64,000 nt of DNA from Gossypium raimondii. Lineage: Eukaryota > Streptophyta > Magnoliopsida > Malvales > Malvaceae. A program made the position numbers and the translations under genes. Of this stretch, positions 62,901-64,000 are shown in pieces. The stretch lies in the NCBI RefSeq assembly GCF_025698545.1, contig NC_068569.1, forward strand, positions 7,750,001 to 7,814,000, in the 5' to 3' direction. Under the pieces are notes generated by a model. It was not told the origin of the DNA. It saw nothing but the letters and a program-made list of their open reading frames with translations, and searched no databases. Numbering within the stretch: position 1 is the stretch's first letter; every line of letters starts with the position of its first letter.

Positions 62901-64000
62901 AAATTTGGAGTAATTTTAAAGTCAACTATTGATGCGTCTATTACTACAAATCATTGCGTGCATTAGCTTGTACTCAGCTGTATCTCTCTAAATCTTTTGA
63001 ACTTAAAAAGGAGGAATGCATCCTGGGGCTATGCTATGTTGTATTACATAACATAAAATAATGGTAAATTCTACTTTCATGATATATGGCGTTTAAAATA
63101 TTCTTTGATATAATTTCATTTCTTTCCCTTCTTCCTTGAGACTTGAATGGCTGAGAAGTGGATTGTTTCAATCTAACCAGCATTGAATCATGAATGTTGC
63201 CTTTGGAAAAGACTTTACTCTCCTTGATAATTAGCTCTTTCCCTTAGGATTATGGGAACTCGAATTTGAGAAAGAAGATTTAGGGCTTTAAATCAGAGTT
63301 ATCGGCACAGACTATACTGGTCAGGACCTACTGGTTAGTATGAGATTGCTAAAACCTCAAAATAGGGGATAAAAAGGAATGAATTTTGTATTCGTTTTCC
63401 TGCTGTTTGAGATATAAATCTTAATTAACTTGTTCGGTAGTACTATTTTTAATTTTGCTTAGAATTTAAACAGCAAGATTCTTCCATTTCCCCTCTCTTA
63501 ACTACATGTTTCTGATTCTACATGGTTCCACTCTGCTAGGACCTCAAACCCATCGTTTTCTTTAAAATTGATCTATCTACTCGTCCCAAAATGACAAATC
63601 CTTTCCCTATTGGTTTTGTTGGTATCAAACATCTAAATACTCCCCCAACCGCATTATGGTTTAGTTGACCAGTTCATCCGAATATTAAAAATGTTGGCAC
63701 TAACGTTCAAAAAGAATGTAAAGTGGTTGGCACTTGGTATAAACTATTACTGGGTAATGGAATAGTTTTATCACATGAATAATCAACTCTTATAGAAGCA
63801 CTTTTGAAGTATGAAATGAGAGCACAGTAACATGTCTCATCTTTTTACCTCCTTTGTTAATGATTTAAGGGCATAATCTGAATTATCTTTCTTGATTTTC
63901 AGGACCTACATTTTTTTTACGTGCTTCCATTGCCTTGAATGATGACAAAATCCAACACATCGGAATTCTATCATGCAATTATGAAACAAATTGAATCACA
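62901..64000. other. Right-end region
   Basis: The 3' UTR of the small membrane protein gene, then mixed sequence with no recognised exon. Another gene might begin past the window. Confidence 0.35.

Noticed and set aside
1-64000. CRISPR arrays, operons, prophage or other prokaryotic systems
   Set aside because: Intron-rich genes and plant repeat content show nuclear plant DNA; regular repeats here are LTR tandem units and microsatellites.

Overview
The window is nuclear DNA of a flowering plant. Genes have many short introns with gt-ag borders, intergenic DNA is very AT-rich, and LTR retrotransposon remains fill much of the space. Repeat style (TGTAACACCCC-type long LTRs and GGCCCGGGCC-tipped small elements) and protein sequences remind me of Malvaceae such as cotton (Gossypium). 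That is recognition from memory, not a search result.

Layout. The left end holds eIF3 subunit i (minus, running off the window) and an SnRK1 beta subunit (plus). After a gene-poor stretch with a 3.05 kb solo LTR (10464-13515) comes a RING-CH membrane ubiquitin ligase (16982-21128). Next are a short Ty1/Copia element carrying a small hAT-like element in its 3' LTR, a decayed 3' half of the plastid MEP-pathway gene HDS (ispG), a second small hAT-like element and a proline-rich AGP-like membrane protein gene. From 29.2 to 41.0 kb nearly everything is LTR-derived, including a three-level nest of solo LTRs. The right third is gene-rich: a PDI-like protein (minus), a LINE remnant, PHF5A/RDS3 (plus), a 300-bp-arm inverted repeat, an NLP-type PB1 fragment (minus), signal peptidase subunit SPC22 (plus), a receptor-like kinase with an altered catalytic loop (minus), and a small single-pass membrane protein gene (plus).

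The genes do not form a pathway; they are separate housekeeping and signalling genes. The most interesting relation is that about 0.6 kb containing the promoter, non-coding first exon and its splice donor is shared between PHF5A (46586-47240) and SPC22 (52474-53075). A transcription start and 5' leader seem to have been copied from one gene to the other. I found no clear sign of a wholly new system. CDS coordinates were worked out exon by exon from splice signals, reading phase and remembered family sequences; UTR ends are not resolved.
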